From Muricoccus harenae (GTDB lineage Bacteria > Pseudomonadota > Alphaproteobacteria > Acetobacterales > Acetobacteraceae): a stretch of 64,000 bases of DNA. The stretch lies in the NCBI RefSeq assembly GCF_009848505.1, contig NZ_WWDL01000002.1:1-64000 (forward strand). Direction: 5' to 3'. Positions 34,915-44,136 of the stretch are shown here, in pieces. Within the stretch, counting starts at the first letter, position 1, and each line of letters begins with the position of its first letter. The notes beneath the pieces are model-generated. The model was given only the letters and a program-made list of their open reading frames with translations, searched no databases and was not told the origin of the DNA. The position numbers and the translations under genes are program-made.

Positions 34915-35757
34915 TCAGCCGCCGCTACGTATGCGTTCCAGCACCGGGCGCAGGAATTCGGCGAAATGCGCGTAGTTCTCGCTCATTGGGAAATGCCCGA
35001 GACGCGTCATGATTGACGCCTCGCTGCCGGGGATGGCCCGCGCCGTCTCGAGAGTGGCCTCGGGCGAGCAGGAGTAGTCGTATTCACCGGTCAGCAGCCA
35101 CACGGGGCACTGCGCGGTGTCGATCATCGCCAGCCGGTCGCGCAGGTCGCCCTCGGCCTTGTAGAAATGCAGGTCTCCGCGGAAGACGCCTGGGCCGCCC
35201 TGCATATAGTGCCACAGCGTTTCCCAGCGTTCCGCTTCCGGGGATTGCGGCGCCATGAGGCCGGAGACGATGCCGGCGCAGACCTCGCCGCCATGTACAT
35301 CAGGGCGGTGCGTCCATGTGGTGTCGTAATAGGGTTCCACATGGGCGGAAGATTGCAGCCCGATCACCCCACCCAGCTTCGCGCCATGCGCCGCCGCCAG
35401 CTCAAGCACCACGCGCCCGCCGATGGAGCAGCCCATCACCAGCGGTTTCTCCAATCCCAGCGCATCGGAGACGCCAAGGATCGCCTCCACATAGGCGGCG
35501 GTGGTGAGCTGGTATTCCTCTTTCCACCAGCCATCGGGCGGAGAGGACTTGCCGTGCCAGGGCAGGTCGAAGGTGATGCAGCGGAAATGCTTGGTCACGC
35601 TCTCGTCGTTCAGCAGCCCGCGCCACTGGCGCGTATCGGATCCGGCCGTGTGCAGGCAGAGCAAGGGGATGCCCTCTCCAGCCTCCTCTACGTAGACGCG
35701 ATGCGGGGCGCCGCCGAGGGCTACGTGCAGGTAGCCGCCGCGGATCGGCTCCATCAT
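34915..35757 (-). CDS. Alpha/beta hydrolase
   Basis: 280-residue serine hydrolase. The oxyanion region LLCLHTAGSDTRQW, nucleophile elbow MGCSIGG, acid loop TGEYDYSCSPE and histidine in RLGHFPMSENY form a complete catalytic triad. The start ATG overlaps the SCP2-like gene stop (ATGA). It likely hydrolyses an ester, thioester or ring-cleavage product. Confidence 0.9.
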   Translation of the reverse strand: MMEPIRGGYLHVALGGAPHRVYVEEAGEGIPLLCLHTAGSDTRQWRGLLNDESVTKHFRCITFDLPWHGKSSPPDGWWKEEYQLTTAAYVEAILGVSDALGLEKPLVMGCSIGGRVVLELAAAHGAKLGGVIGLQSSAHVEPYYDTTWTHRPDVHGGEVCAGIVSGLMAPQSPEAERWETLWHYMQGGPGVFRGDLHFYKAEGDLRDRLAMIDTAQCPVWLLTGEYDYSCSPEATLETARAIPGSEASIMTRLGHFPMSENYAHFAEFLRPVLERIRSGG

Positions 35758-36131
35758 GGCATGGCCTCCACAGGGGTCGCGCGCAGCGTGGCGAGCGCGG
35801 CCTTGAACCAAAGCAGATGGCTCATGAAGGGGTGCAGGTTCCCCTCGATCCGCAGCTTGCCGTGCCGCAGCAGGGCCAACAGGTCGTGGCGGCCCGGCGG
35901 CGGCTCCGGTTGGAGGAAATCACGCCAGGCTTCGGGATCGACACGCAACGCCAGCGTCCAGGACGGCATCAGGAACGGCCCGCGCCGCACCCATTCCACC
36001 GCGCCGTCATGCAGGCGCAGCAGCCATTCGTCCGGGCCAATCGCCAGCAGCACATCGGCCTCAAGAAAGCGGCCCCAGCGCCGAAGCACGGGATCGCCGT
36101 TCACCTTTGCGGGAAGCGCTTCCGGGGTCAT
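35754..36131 (-). CDS. Small SCP2-like protein
   Basis: 125-residue soluble protein. GPDEWLLRLHDGAVEWVRRG and GKLRIEGNLHPFMSHLLWFKA resemble sterol-carrier-protein-2 domains, which bind acyl or other hydrophobic ligands. It is coupled by four-base overlaps to both the upstream LivJ-type receptor and the downstream alpha/beta hydrolase. It may present a hydrophobic substrate to the hydrolase (inference). Confidence 0.65.
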   Translation of the reverse strand: MTPEALPAKVNGDPVLRRWGRFLEADVLLAIGPDEWLLRLHDGAVEWVRRGPFLMPSWTLALRVDPEAWRDFLQPEPPPGRHDLLALLRHGKLRIEGNLHPFMSHLLWFKAALATLRATPVEAMP

Positions 36132-37363
36132 GCCGGCACCAGCGCGCAGCCGCCGCCCTCCATCGGACGGAAGGCCTGCTCCGGCGGGATGGTGCGGACC
36201 GGTGCGTAATAGTCCCAGGGATGCTTGCTCTCATCCGGAGACTTCACGCGGAAGAGATACATGTCATGCACTTTTCTTCCATCGGCGCGCACGGTGCCGC
36301 GGCCGAACAGCGGGTCCTCCGTGCCGTTCGCCTTCATCCAGTTCACTGCCGCGAGGCCGCTGGCATTGTCTCCCAGGGCGGCCCGCGCCTTTAGGTAGTG
36401 CAGCACGGCGGAATAGCCGCCCGCATGGATCATGCCGGGTTTGAAGCCGTTCATCTGCGGCGCGAAGCGTGCGGAGAAGGCGCGGGTGCCCTCGTTCATA
36501 TCCCAATAGAAGGCTTCGGTCAGCGCCAGTCCCTGTGCTGCCTGCAGGCCCAGCGCGTGAACATCGGTGATCTGGAACAGTAACCCGGCCAGTCGCGTGC
36601 CGCGCCGTGTGATCCCGAACTCGGCAGCCTGCTTCAGGCAAGTGACGGTGTCGCTGCCGGCATTCGCCAGGCCGATCACCTTCGCCCGGCTCGCCTGCGC
36701 CTGCACAAGATAGGAGGAGAAATCCGTCGTGCCCGGGAAGGGCGTGCGGACGCTACCGAGCACGCGGCCGCCGGCTTCCTTCACAAAGCCTGCCGTATCG
36801 TTCTCCAGCGCATGGCCGAAAGCGTAATCAGCGGTGATGAAGAACCAGGTATCGGCGCCATCCGCCACCAGGGCGCGTCCGGTACCGGCCGCAAGGGACC
36901 AGGTGTCATAAGTCCAGTGCACATGGTTCGGACCGCAATTCGCGCCTGTCAGTGCGGCCGTGGCTGGACCGGTGAAAAGAGCGACCTTGTCCTTTTCCTT
37001 TGTGAGCCCGCCTATGGCGAGAGCGACGGACGAGACAGGAACGTCCAGGATGGCGTCCACGCCCTGCCGATCCAGCCATTCGCGTGCGGTGGCGAGACCA
37101 ATGTCGGGCTTGTTCTGGAAGTCGGCCTGGATGACCTCGACCCTGAAGCCAGGATTGGCAGCCATGAAGTCCTCGGCGGCTAACTTCGCGCCGACCACCG
37201 AGCCCATGCCCGTATTGCCAGCATAAGGGCCGGCCATGTCGGTCAGCACGCCGATGCGCACGGTCCGCACCGGCTGTGCGACCACGGTTGGCGCAGCGAG
37301 CGCCGAAACGGCGATGGCGCCGCCGCCAATCAGCAGGCCACGCCGGTTAGTATGGATGAGCAT
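36128..37363 (-). CDS. LivJ-type ABC transporter substrate-binding protein
   Basis: Periplasmic receptor of the branched-chain amino acid/aromatic acid class (type 1 fold), 411 residues from the ATG behind GGGAGGGAAG. A twin-arginine-like signal NRRGLLIGGGAIAVSALAAP is followed by VRIGVLTDMAGPYAGNTG and later WFFITADYAFGHALENDT. This subgroup often binds aromatic or amide substrates. No LivH, LivM, LivG or LivF homologue is in the window. It heads a tightly overlapping operon with the SCP2-like and hydrolase genes. Confidence 0.92.
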   Translation of the reverse strand: MLIHTNRRGLLIGGGAIAVSALAAPTVVAQPVRTVRIGVLTDMAGPYAGNTGMGSVVGAKLAAEDFMAANPGFRVEVIQADFQNKPDIGLATAREWLDRQGVDAILDVPVSSVALAIGGLTKEKDKVALFTGPATAALTGANCGPNHVHWTYDTWSLAAGTGRALVADGADTWFFITADYAFGHALENDTAGFVKEAGGRVLGSVRTPFPGTTDFSSYLVQAQASRAKVIGLANAGSDTVTCLKQAAEFGITRRGTRLAGLLFQITDVHALGLQAAQGLALTEAFYWDMNEGTRAFSARFAPQMNGFKPGMIHAGGYSAVLHYLKARAALGDNASGLAAVNWMKANGTEDPLFGRGTVRADGRKVHDMYLFRVKSPDESKHPWDYYAPVRTIPPEQAFRPMEGGGCALVPA

Positions 37364-37480
37364 ATTGGTTCTTCCCTCCCGTTTTCCGCGCCTTGTCAGG
37401 CCGGTGGCGCGCGTTTTACCGATCGGATCTCGCCGGAACCCTCTGCCCTGCGACATGGCACGGTTGTCCCCGGGCGCCGG

Positions 37481-39553
37481 TCACGTAATGTCTCCGGCCA
37501 GACGGATGACCGCATCCACGGCCATGACGCCGCGCCCCTCGTTCAGGACCATGAGCGGGTTGATTTCGCATTCCGCGACATCACCCCGCTCCGCCAGGCA
37601 GGAGACGGCAACGATGGCTGCGGCCAGCGCCTCCATGTCTCCGCGCGGTTTGCCACGGTACCCTTCCAGCGCGCGCAGGGCGCGCACTTCGGCGATCATC
37701 TCCCGCGCCGCGTCGTGACTGATTGGGGCGAGGCGGACGCTACGGTCACGGTAGATCTCGGTCATGACGCCGCCAGCGGCGAGCAGGATGATGGGGCCGA
37801 CCTGGGGGTCACGGCGATAGCCGACCAGCACCTCTCCTAGCGACCGCGTCATCGCCTGCACGAGCACGCGGTCGGCACCGAGTGCCGGGCGATGCTTCGC
37901 GACGCTCGCGACGATCCGCGTTGCCGCTTCTCGCAGCGCCGCGTCGGATTCGACGCCCAGCGCCACGCCGCCCAGGTCCGTCTTGTGCAGGATGTCGCGG
38001 TGCAGAACCTTCACCGCGACAGGATAGGGAAAGGGCAGTCGTTCCTGTCCCGCCTGGGCCGCCGACAGCGCCACGCAGGGGGCATGCGGCACGCCAAGAT
38101 CGGCGAGCAGCGCGTAAGCCTCTGCTTCGTCCAGCATCCGCTCGTCCCCGCAGGCCAGGACACGGTTGGAAACCGCGGCGCGCGGCTCGCGGCGAGCGAA
38201 GGCGGCGGCCACGGCATCGGCGCAGGCCTCAGGCGTGCGGAAGGCGGGGACACCGGCTGCGGCGAGCATGGCGAGGGCCTGCGGTGCCTCGGGCACGCAG
38301 AAGGCGGCCAGATGTGCGCCACTCGCGGCGGCCTCCACCACCGGCTGCACCGCCAGTTCCGGCTGAAAGCGCGCGGAGGATCCGGCCACCGCGATCACGA
38401 GGTCGAATTCCGGTGCCTGGAGCAGCGCATCGAGTGCCGGTCCCATGACCTCGGGACGCGTGCCGGCAAGCGTCAAATCCAGGATGCGGCCATGGCCGGG
38501 GTCGATCCCAGCTTCCGTCAGGCGCTGCCGCGTCGCCTCGCCCGGCGCTTCCACGGTAACACCGCGGATGCCCAGCTGGTCCACCACCATGGCCGCGCCG
38601 CCACCAGTTGTGGTGACCACGCCGATGACAGGCTTGCGCGCACTGCGCGGGCGGATGGGGAGGCGGTGCAGCAGGGCAGGGGCCTCGAACAGCCCTTCCA
38701 GCGTATCCACGCGCGCAATGCCGCAATCCCGCAGGAAGGCATCGGCCACGTCGTCTTCGCCAGCCAGTGCTCCCGTATGGGATACGGCCAGTTCCGCCGC
38801 CGCCTGCGAACGGCCGAGCTTGTAGGCAATGACAGGTTTGCCACGCACCGCGGCACCGGCCGCGAATTCACGTAGCGCGCCGGCACCGCGCAGCGTCTCG
38901 AGAAAGAGCAGATAGGAAGTCACCTGCGGATCATCGAGGGTGGAGGCGCAGATTGAGCCGACATCAAGGTCGACCTCCGCGCCAACCGAGACGAGTCCAG
39001 CGAAGCCAAGGCCGCGTTGCCGCCCGCGCGAGAGGATAGCGCCGATCATGCTGCCGCTCTGGGACGCGACGAAGACGCCGCCGCGCGGCAGGTCCGGCTC
39101 CGCGAAGGCGGCATTGGCCGTCAGCACCATGCGGTGGTGCAGGTTCGCCAGCCCGATGCTGTTGGGCCCCAGTAGCCGCGTGTCGCTGCCGCGAAGGGAA
39201 TGCCGCAGTGCTGCCTCCCGCGCCACCCCATCAGGTCCGGCTTCTGAGAAGCCGCCTGCCAGCACGGTGACGGCCGGAATGCCGAGCTTCCCGCATTCCG
39301 CCACGGCCGCCATGGCGCCTTCGGTGGGCAGAAGGACGAAGGCATGGTCGGGCCGCTCAGGCAGGGCCGCTAGCGAGGGCCAAGCGCGCTCCCCCAGTAC
39401 CGCCTCGCGCCGGGCGATCGGGTAGACAGTACCCTCATATCCACCGCCGCGCAGGAAGCGAAGCGGGCGCGACGCGGTCTTCGACAGATCGTCGGAGGCA
39501 CCGATGATGGCGATGCTTCGCGGCGACAGCAGGGCGCTCGGCGCTGGGCGCAT
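37481..39553 (-). CDS. NDP-forming acyl-CoA synthetase (acetate-CoA ligase family)
   Basis: Fused two-subunit acyl-CoA ligase, 690 residues, forming CoA thioesters with ADP formation. The N-terminal CoA-binding domain begins with PRSIAIIGASDDLSKTAS. The probable phosphohistidine is in AVSHTGALAGEDDVADAF. The C-terminal ATP-grasp domain has PYPVAVKVLHRDILHKTDLG. The start lies five bases after the acyl-CoA dehydrogenase stop, with GGAG upstream. It probably activates a carboxylic acid that the dehydrogenase then oxidises. Confidence 0.92.
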   Translation of the reverse strand: MRPAPSALLSPRSIAIIGASDDLSKTASRPLRFLRGGGYEGTVYPIARREAVLGERAWPSLAALPERPDHAFVLLPTEGAMAAVAECGKLGIPAVTVLAGGFSEAGPDGVAREAALRHSLRGSDTRLLGPNSIGLANLHHRMVLTANAAFAEPDLPRGGVFVASQSGSMIGAILSRGRQRGLGFAGLVSVGAEVDLDVGSICASTLDDPQVTSYLLFLETLRGAGALREFAAGAAVRGKPVIAYKLGRSQAAAELAVSHTGALAGEDDVADAFLRDCGIARVDTLEGLFEAPALLHRLPIRPRSARKPVIGVVTTTGGGAAMVVDQLGIRGVTVEAPGEATRQRLTEAGIDPGHGRILDLTLAGTRPEVMGPALDALLQAPEFDLVIAVAGSSARFQPELAVQPVVEAAASGAHLAAFCVPEAPQALAMLAAAGVPAFRTPEACADAVAAAFARREPRAAVSNRVLACGDERMLDEAEAYALLADLGVPHAPCVALSAAQAGQERLPFPYPVAVKVLHRDILHKTDLGGVALGVESDAALREAATRIVASVAKHRPALGADRVLVQAMTRSLGEVLVGYRRDPQVGPIILLAAGGVMTEIYRDRSVRLAPISHDAAREMIAEVRALRALEGYRGKPRGDMEALAAAIVAVSCLAERGDVAECEINPLMVLNEGRGVMAVDAVIRLAGDIT

Positions 39554-39557
39554 GGGG

Positions 39558-40730
39558 CTACTCCGCCGCCGGCGGTGCGGCACGCGGCGGGCGCTGGGGA
39601 AAGCGGCGGCCGAACACCTCCTCCGCCAGCCGGTTCTTCATCATCTCGATCGAGCCGCCCGCTATCATCCAGCCACGACAACGGCGCATGCAGTATTCCA
39701 CCAGGGATTCCTCGGAGAAGCCGGTCCCGCCCATGATCTGGATCGCCTCGTTCGCTGCGTCGAAACCCGCTTGGTTACAGGCAAGCTTCGCGAGCGTCGT
39801 CTCATAGGCCGAGGGCAGCCCCCGATCGGCATTCACCGCCGCGCGATAAAGCAGCAGCTGCGCCGCCTCCAGCTTCAGCGTGATGTCGGCGAACTTCCAC
39901 TGGAGCCCCTGGAATTCGTTCAGCGTGCGCCCGAACTGCTTACGCGTCGCCGCATGCTCCTTCGCTCGCTCGAAGGCATAGCGACCTACCGCGAGCGACC
40001 GCGCGGTGTTGCCCACCCGCTCGGCATTGAAGGCGGCGATCTGCTTTTTGAAGCCGCCCGGGCCGAGCAGAAGGTTCTCCTTCGGCACGCGGCATTCCTC
40101 GAAATACAGCGCGCTCCATTCCTCACCGTTCAGGAAGCGGGAGGGTTGACCGATGATGAAGCCGGGGGTGCCGCGCTCGATCAGAATGGAGCCGATCCCG
40201 TCGATGCCCGGCCCGAAACGGCAATAGATGAGATAGAGCGAGGCCTCGGCGCTATGCGTGCCAAAGACCTTTGAACCGTTGACAATGTAGTGGCCGCCAT
40301 CAAGGCGCGCCGTCGTCTTCAGCTCCGTCGCGGCCGACCCAGCCTCTGGCTCGCTCATGCCGAGAGAGATCGCATTCTTGCCTGCCAGCAGATCTGGCAG
40401 CCAGCGCTCCTTCTGGTAGGGCGTGGCGTATTCGGCAAAGGTGCGGATGGGGCCGAAATTGCCGGCCTGAATCACATCGGCGCTGCGTGGGCAGACCAGC
40501 GCCACCTGCTCGATAGCGAGTACCGCATCCATCAGCGTGCCGCCCTGTCCGCCATCGGCCTCGGGGATGGTGATGCCGAGCAGACCCTGCGCTGCCGCCA
40601 ACTGCGCCACATCATAAGGGAAGCCGGGCGTATGGGCGCGCTTCAACGCGCCGGCCGCCAAGTTCTCCTCGGCGAAGCGACGCACGGAGTCGGCAAAGAT
40701 CCGCTGATCCTCGGTGAGGCTGAAATCCAT
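39558..40730 (-). CDS. Acyl-CoA dehydrogenase lacking the usual C-terminal catalytic glutamate
   Basis: FAD-dependent acyl-CoA dehydrogenase, 390 residues. SLTEDQRIFADSVRRFAEE, GMSEPEAGSAATELKTTA and KQFGRTLNEFQGLQW are typical. The late YEGT motif that carries the catalytic base in most family members reads WMIAGGSIEMMKNRLAEEVF here, with alanine at the glutamate position. The base may be elsewhere, as in isovaleryl-CoA dehydrogenase types. It is the first gene of the operon and is divergent from a LysR gene. Confidence 0.92.
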   Translation of the reverse strand: MDFSLTEDQRIFADSVRRFAEENLAAGALKRAHTPGFPYDVAQLAAAQGLLGITIPEADGGQGGTLMDAVLAIEQVALVCPRSADVIQAGNFGPIRTFAEYATPYQKERWLPDLLAGKNAISLGMSEPEAGSAATELKTTARLDGGHYIVNGSKVFGTHSAEASLYLIYCRFGPGIDGIGSILIERGTPGFIIGQPSRFLNGEEWSALYFEECRVPKENLLLGPGGFKKQIAAFNAERVGNTARSLAVGRYAFERAKEHAATRKQFGRTLNEFQGLQWKFADITLKLEAAQLLLYRAAVNADRGLPSAYETTLAKLACNQAGFDAANEAIQIMGGTGFSEESLVEYCMRRCRGWMIAGGSIEMMKNRLAEEVFGRRFPQRPPRAAPPAAE

Positions 40731-40871
40731 CGACCCTGCGTTTCCTCATGCATTCTTCGGTGGAACGGGCGCAGTCTGCCTTGCTGCAATGGGCGCGGGG
40801 ACCCGACCGCTCTTTATGCTAACACAAGTTTTTGTTATGCCTCTTCCTGATAACTCAAGGAGAAGCGCTGC

Positions 40872-41756
40872 TTGAACGCACCGGTGCCGCCGTTTAACCC
40901 ACTGCACGTGTTCACCGTCGCCGCGCGGCTTGGCAGCTTCACCCGCGCCGCCGAGCTGCTGGGCGTGTCGCAGGCGGCGGTCAGCCGGCAGGTCGCGGTG
41001 CTCGAAGGCTATGTGGGGACGCGGCTTTTCCACCGTGAGCGTTACGGCGCCACGCTCACGCCGGAGGGGGAAGCGCTCCGCGACGAGGTCGGGCCGGCCT
41101 TCGAGCGTATCACGGCTGCGACAGAGCGGCTGCGCAAGGAATCTCGCACAGCGCCGCTGCGCCTGCGTGTCTACAGCACCTTCGCTGCAAAATGGCTCCT
41201 GCCACGGCTGCATCGCTTCGAGGCGGCCAATCCAGGCATCGCTGTGCGACTGAGCCACAGCGTCGCCCCGGTGGATTTCCGCCGTGAGCCGGTGGATCTC
41301 GCCATCCAGCTCGGGCGCGGCAGCACGCCCGGACTCGAGGTATTGCGGCTGATGCCGGACATCCTGCAGCCCGTCTGTAGTTCTCGCCTGTTGGAAGCAG
41401 GGCCGCCGCTGCGGACGCCTGATGACTTGCGGCGGCACCGCATGCTCGTCTCCCGGTACCGGCGCAATGATTGGTGCGACTGGCTGGCAGGAATCGGCCG
41501 GCTGGACCTGCTGCAGGAAGGCATGGAGTTCACCAGCTCCGTGCTTACCTACCAGGCGGCCATGGAGGGGCTGGGGGTTGCCATCGGTCAGATGCGGCTG
41601 ATGGAGCATGACTTCCAGGAAGGGCGGCTTGTGCCGCTCTTCAACCTGCCGGTGGAACGGCCCGTGGGCTACCATGTGGTCTGGCCTACTGACCGACCGC
41701 CGGACCGCAAGGCGAGAGCTTTTCTGGACTGGTTGCAGGTGGAGGCGGCTGGTTAG
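40872..41756 (+). CDS. LysR-family transcriptional regulator (GcvA-like)
   Basis: 294 residues starting from TTG, behind AAGGAGAAG. Winged helix-turn-helix: LHVFTVAARLGSFTRAAELL, GVSQAAVSRQVAVLE. The effector domain has ALTPEGEALRDE and KWLLPRLHRFEAANPGI, as in GcvA-type regulators. It is divergent from the acyl-CoA dehydrogenase/ligase operon, the probable target. Its 3' end overlaps the degenerate tail of an AAA ATPase gene on the other strand. Confidence 0.92.
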   Translation: MNAPVPPFNPLHVFTVAARLGSFTRAAELLGVSQAAVSRQVAVLEGYVGTRLFHRERYGATLTPEGEALRDEVGPAFERITAATERLRKESRTAPLRLRVYSTFAAKWLLPRLHRFEAANPGIAVRLSHSVAPVDFRREPVDLAIQLGRGSTPGLEVLRLMPDILQPVCSSRLLEAGPPLRTPDDLRRHRMLVSRYRRNDWCDWLAGIGRLDLLQEGMEFTSSVLTYQAAMEGLGVAIGQMRLMEHDFQEGRLVPLFNLPVERPVGYHVVWPTDRPPDRKARAFLDWLQVEAAG

Positions 41757-42180
41757 GCGATGTCGACGAGGGTGGAGCCTGAATGCACCTGAGGCCGGAG
41801 AGACTCAGGCAACCCAGAACGTCCGGGATGCCGCGATCGAAGATTACAGCTCCTGTCAAGGACTGAGCCTCGCGATCGGACCGCATCTCCCATCCCAGCA
41901 TCGATTCGGCAAAGGCAAGACGGTTCCCCCATGGCAGCGCATCGCCGCCAATGGCGACCTGATCTTGGATAATCGCTCTACCAGCTTCGGGCATGGTCTG
42001 GACGTCTTGCGCGCGCAAGACATCGATCAGCGTGCTTTTGCCGGAGCCGGGGCCTCCCGTGACGACGAAGAATCTGTCCAACTTGTACGGTCCTGCTGAT
42101 CCCTGATCGGCCAGTTCGTCCGGCCTCGATGGCGGGCTGCTTACAGAGCCGCCGAGCGGCCAGTCTGAGAAGCAATGCAT
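41686..42180 (-). pseudogene. AAA-family ATPase, C-terminally truncated
   Basis: The N-terminal part is a recognisable small AAA/P-loop kinase-like ATPase: RFFVVTGGPGSGKSTLIDVL (Walker A), MPEAGRAIIQDQVAIGGDAL, LAFAESMLGWEMRSDREAQS and VIFDRGIPDVLGCLSLSGL. After that it turns into a proline/serine-rich tail antisense to the lysR 3' end, where intact relatives continue for about 70 residues. No ATG precedes the Walker A in a natural position; a TTG two codons before DRFF is possible. It is probably inactive. Confidence 0.75.
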
Positions 42181-43195
42181 GAGGCAATTAGGCCAAGGCT
42201 ATCGGTCTCTTGGCCGGCGGCTTATCAGGACTGCGCCGGATTCGAGGCGTCCCGGCCGGACGTAAATGGTGGCAACATGCATCTCATACCGAGCCGGGCG
42301 CCAGCAAGGTGCACCTGCGCAAGCCCGAAACCTGGCCAGCTGCAAGCGGAGTATTGCGTCTCGGTTGTAATCGATCCAGCTGATATTGCTTGACGCGTGT
42401 CCGAGAAGCGCAATGCGCGCAGAAGTTGTTAATATCGGTAAGCAAAGCTGCACAAATCAGAGTTGTGGTATATGAAGTCTGCCGTTTCGGACGCAGTTGT
42501 GCTAGCGGTCCGATCTGCGAATGCGCACCATGACTCCAGGTGGTGCGGACGGCGTCAGCCGGTAAGCTCACATCATGGAGACGCGCCAAGAGCAAAAGCC
42601 GAACCCCATCAGGGAAGCTGGACCCCGGGGCTCTAACGGCAACAGTGAAACGGCGCTTCCATTTGCACCACCCATCCACCCTGCTGGCATGCCCGCCGCT
42701 TCTTCCGGGGCGGCGCACTCCAACTCTCTCGGCTCTCTCTGTTGCTCTGTTCAATCTAACCGCTGTTGTGCAAACCGCGGGGCCGGTGGCCAAGCGCCAT
42801 CTGCAGACAATGGCTGAAAACTCGCTCATGCCTGTCTGCGCATCGCTCCCTCACATGCTGGAGCAACTGTTCAGACTGGAAATGGTGCAGGGCGCCGGGC
42901 AGCATACCGCCGCATCCTGTGTGGAGGACGCTGTCATGTTCTACGTCTTCAGCGATCATTGGTCCTGCGGTAAAGCAGTTGGGGCCGGACGCGGATCGGA
43001 ACACCATCGTATGGCCAAAAAACCCGCATCAGCAGCCTGTTTCGATGATCATGCGAGCTCAGGGCGTAATCCGTCCGCGGTTAGCCCCGGCGGCAACGGC
43101 AGAGATTGACGGGATGGCTAAGCCAGCCGATGTGCCGGACTTCCTTCCGCAACTTCGGAGGGCAGTAGGATGAAGCGCACTGGCGGCTTCGGCAC
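42181..43195. other. Gene-poor kilobase
   Basis: About 1 kb between the AAA fragment and the bestrophin-like gene. Bases 42330-42520 are clearly AT-richer than the rest of the window. Translations on both strands give only proline/arginine-rich or unfamiliar peptides. I recognise no gene, tRNA or intact insertion sequence. It may be a decayed horizontal insertion. Confidence 0.4.
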
Positions 43196-43957
43196 ATGAA
43201 CGTGATTGCTATCAGCCTCCTCGTTACGGCTTGCGTTTTCGTCGGTGGACTCTTCGGGATGCAGCTCCATCGTTGGCTGCCTGAGCACCACTTGACCAAG
43301 GAGACGCAGGACGTGGTCCGGCTTGGAACCGGGACGGTGTCGGTGCTGGCGTCGCTCGTGTTCGGCCTGCTGATTGCGACGGCAAAATCCGCTTCTGAGA
43401 CGACAGACCGGGAGATGCGCTCCTATGCCGCGGACCTGATTCTGCTGGACAGGACGCTACGCAGCTATGGTGAAGGCGCTGCCGCGCCGCGGGTGCTGCT
43501 GCGCCGTTCCACCGCGCGAACAATACAGGATATCTGGCCGACGCCCGGCGGCCACTTCGTGGGTCTGGACGATGTCACGGCCGGCAGGATGTTGGAGCAG
43601 GTGCAGGAGGCAATTCGGGCCATGGATCCGGTCGGCGCCGAGCAACGTTCGATCCGGGATCAAGCATTGCTGGCTGCCACGTCCCTGGTGCGGCAGCGGT
43701 GGATTCTTATTGAGCAGGCGGGGCCCAGCGTAAGGCCCGTCGTCCTCTTCGTGCTGGTTTCCTGGACAGTCGCGATATTCATCAGCTTCGGCCTGAATGC
43801 GCCGCGGAATACCACGGTCGCGGGAGCCTTCCTGATGTGCTCGTTTGCAATCGGCGGAGCAGTCTTCCTGATTCTGGAGATGGACAGCCCTTTCCAAGGC
43901 ATGCTGCGCCTTGCCGCCCAGCCGATGCTCAAGGCGCTGGCGGAGATGGGCCCTTGA
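43196..43957 (+). CDS. Bestrophin-like (DUF4239) membrane protein
   Basis: 253-residue membrane protein. Helices are at about 3-23 (IAISLLVTACVFVGGLFG), 43-63 (LGTGTVSVLASLVFGLLI), 180-200 and 205-225 (AGAFLMCSFAIGGAVFLILE). The segment SASETTDREMRSYAADLILL and the RTLRSYG region match the bestrophin-like family, whose function is unknown. No strong ribosome site is visible. It stands alone. Confidence 0.8.
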   Translation: MNVIAISLLVTACVFVGGLFGMQLHRWLPEHHLTKETQDVVRLGTGTVSVLASLVFGLLIATAKSASETTDREMRSYAADLILLDRTLRSYGEGAAAPRVLLRRSTARTIQDIWPTPGGHFVGLDDVTAGRMLEQVQEAIRAMDPVGAEQRSIRDQALLAATSLVRQRWILIEQAGPSVRPVVLFVLVSWTVAIFISFGLNAPRNTTVAGAFLMCSFAIGGAVFLILEMDSPFQGMLRLAAQPMLKALAEMGP

Positions 43958-44136
43958 TTGCCTGGGGCCGAGGCGCGGATTGGGCCAGGGCAGCGCCTAT
44001 CCGGCTGGTGTAGGGCGCCCATCAAGCTCTTCGCTCGGGCCCGGTCGGCAGGAAATCTGCAGTCGCCCGATCGGCTGGGCTGGCTCGGCGTTCCGCGGTT
44101 CAGGCATGGCAGCTTTACTTTCTACAGGGAGGCGGA

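Noticed and set aside
42540-43109. A 189-codon plus-strand frame in the gene-poor kilobase
   Set aside because: Composition is arginine/serine/proline-rich with no family resemblance or ribosome site, and the opposite strand is equally open.
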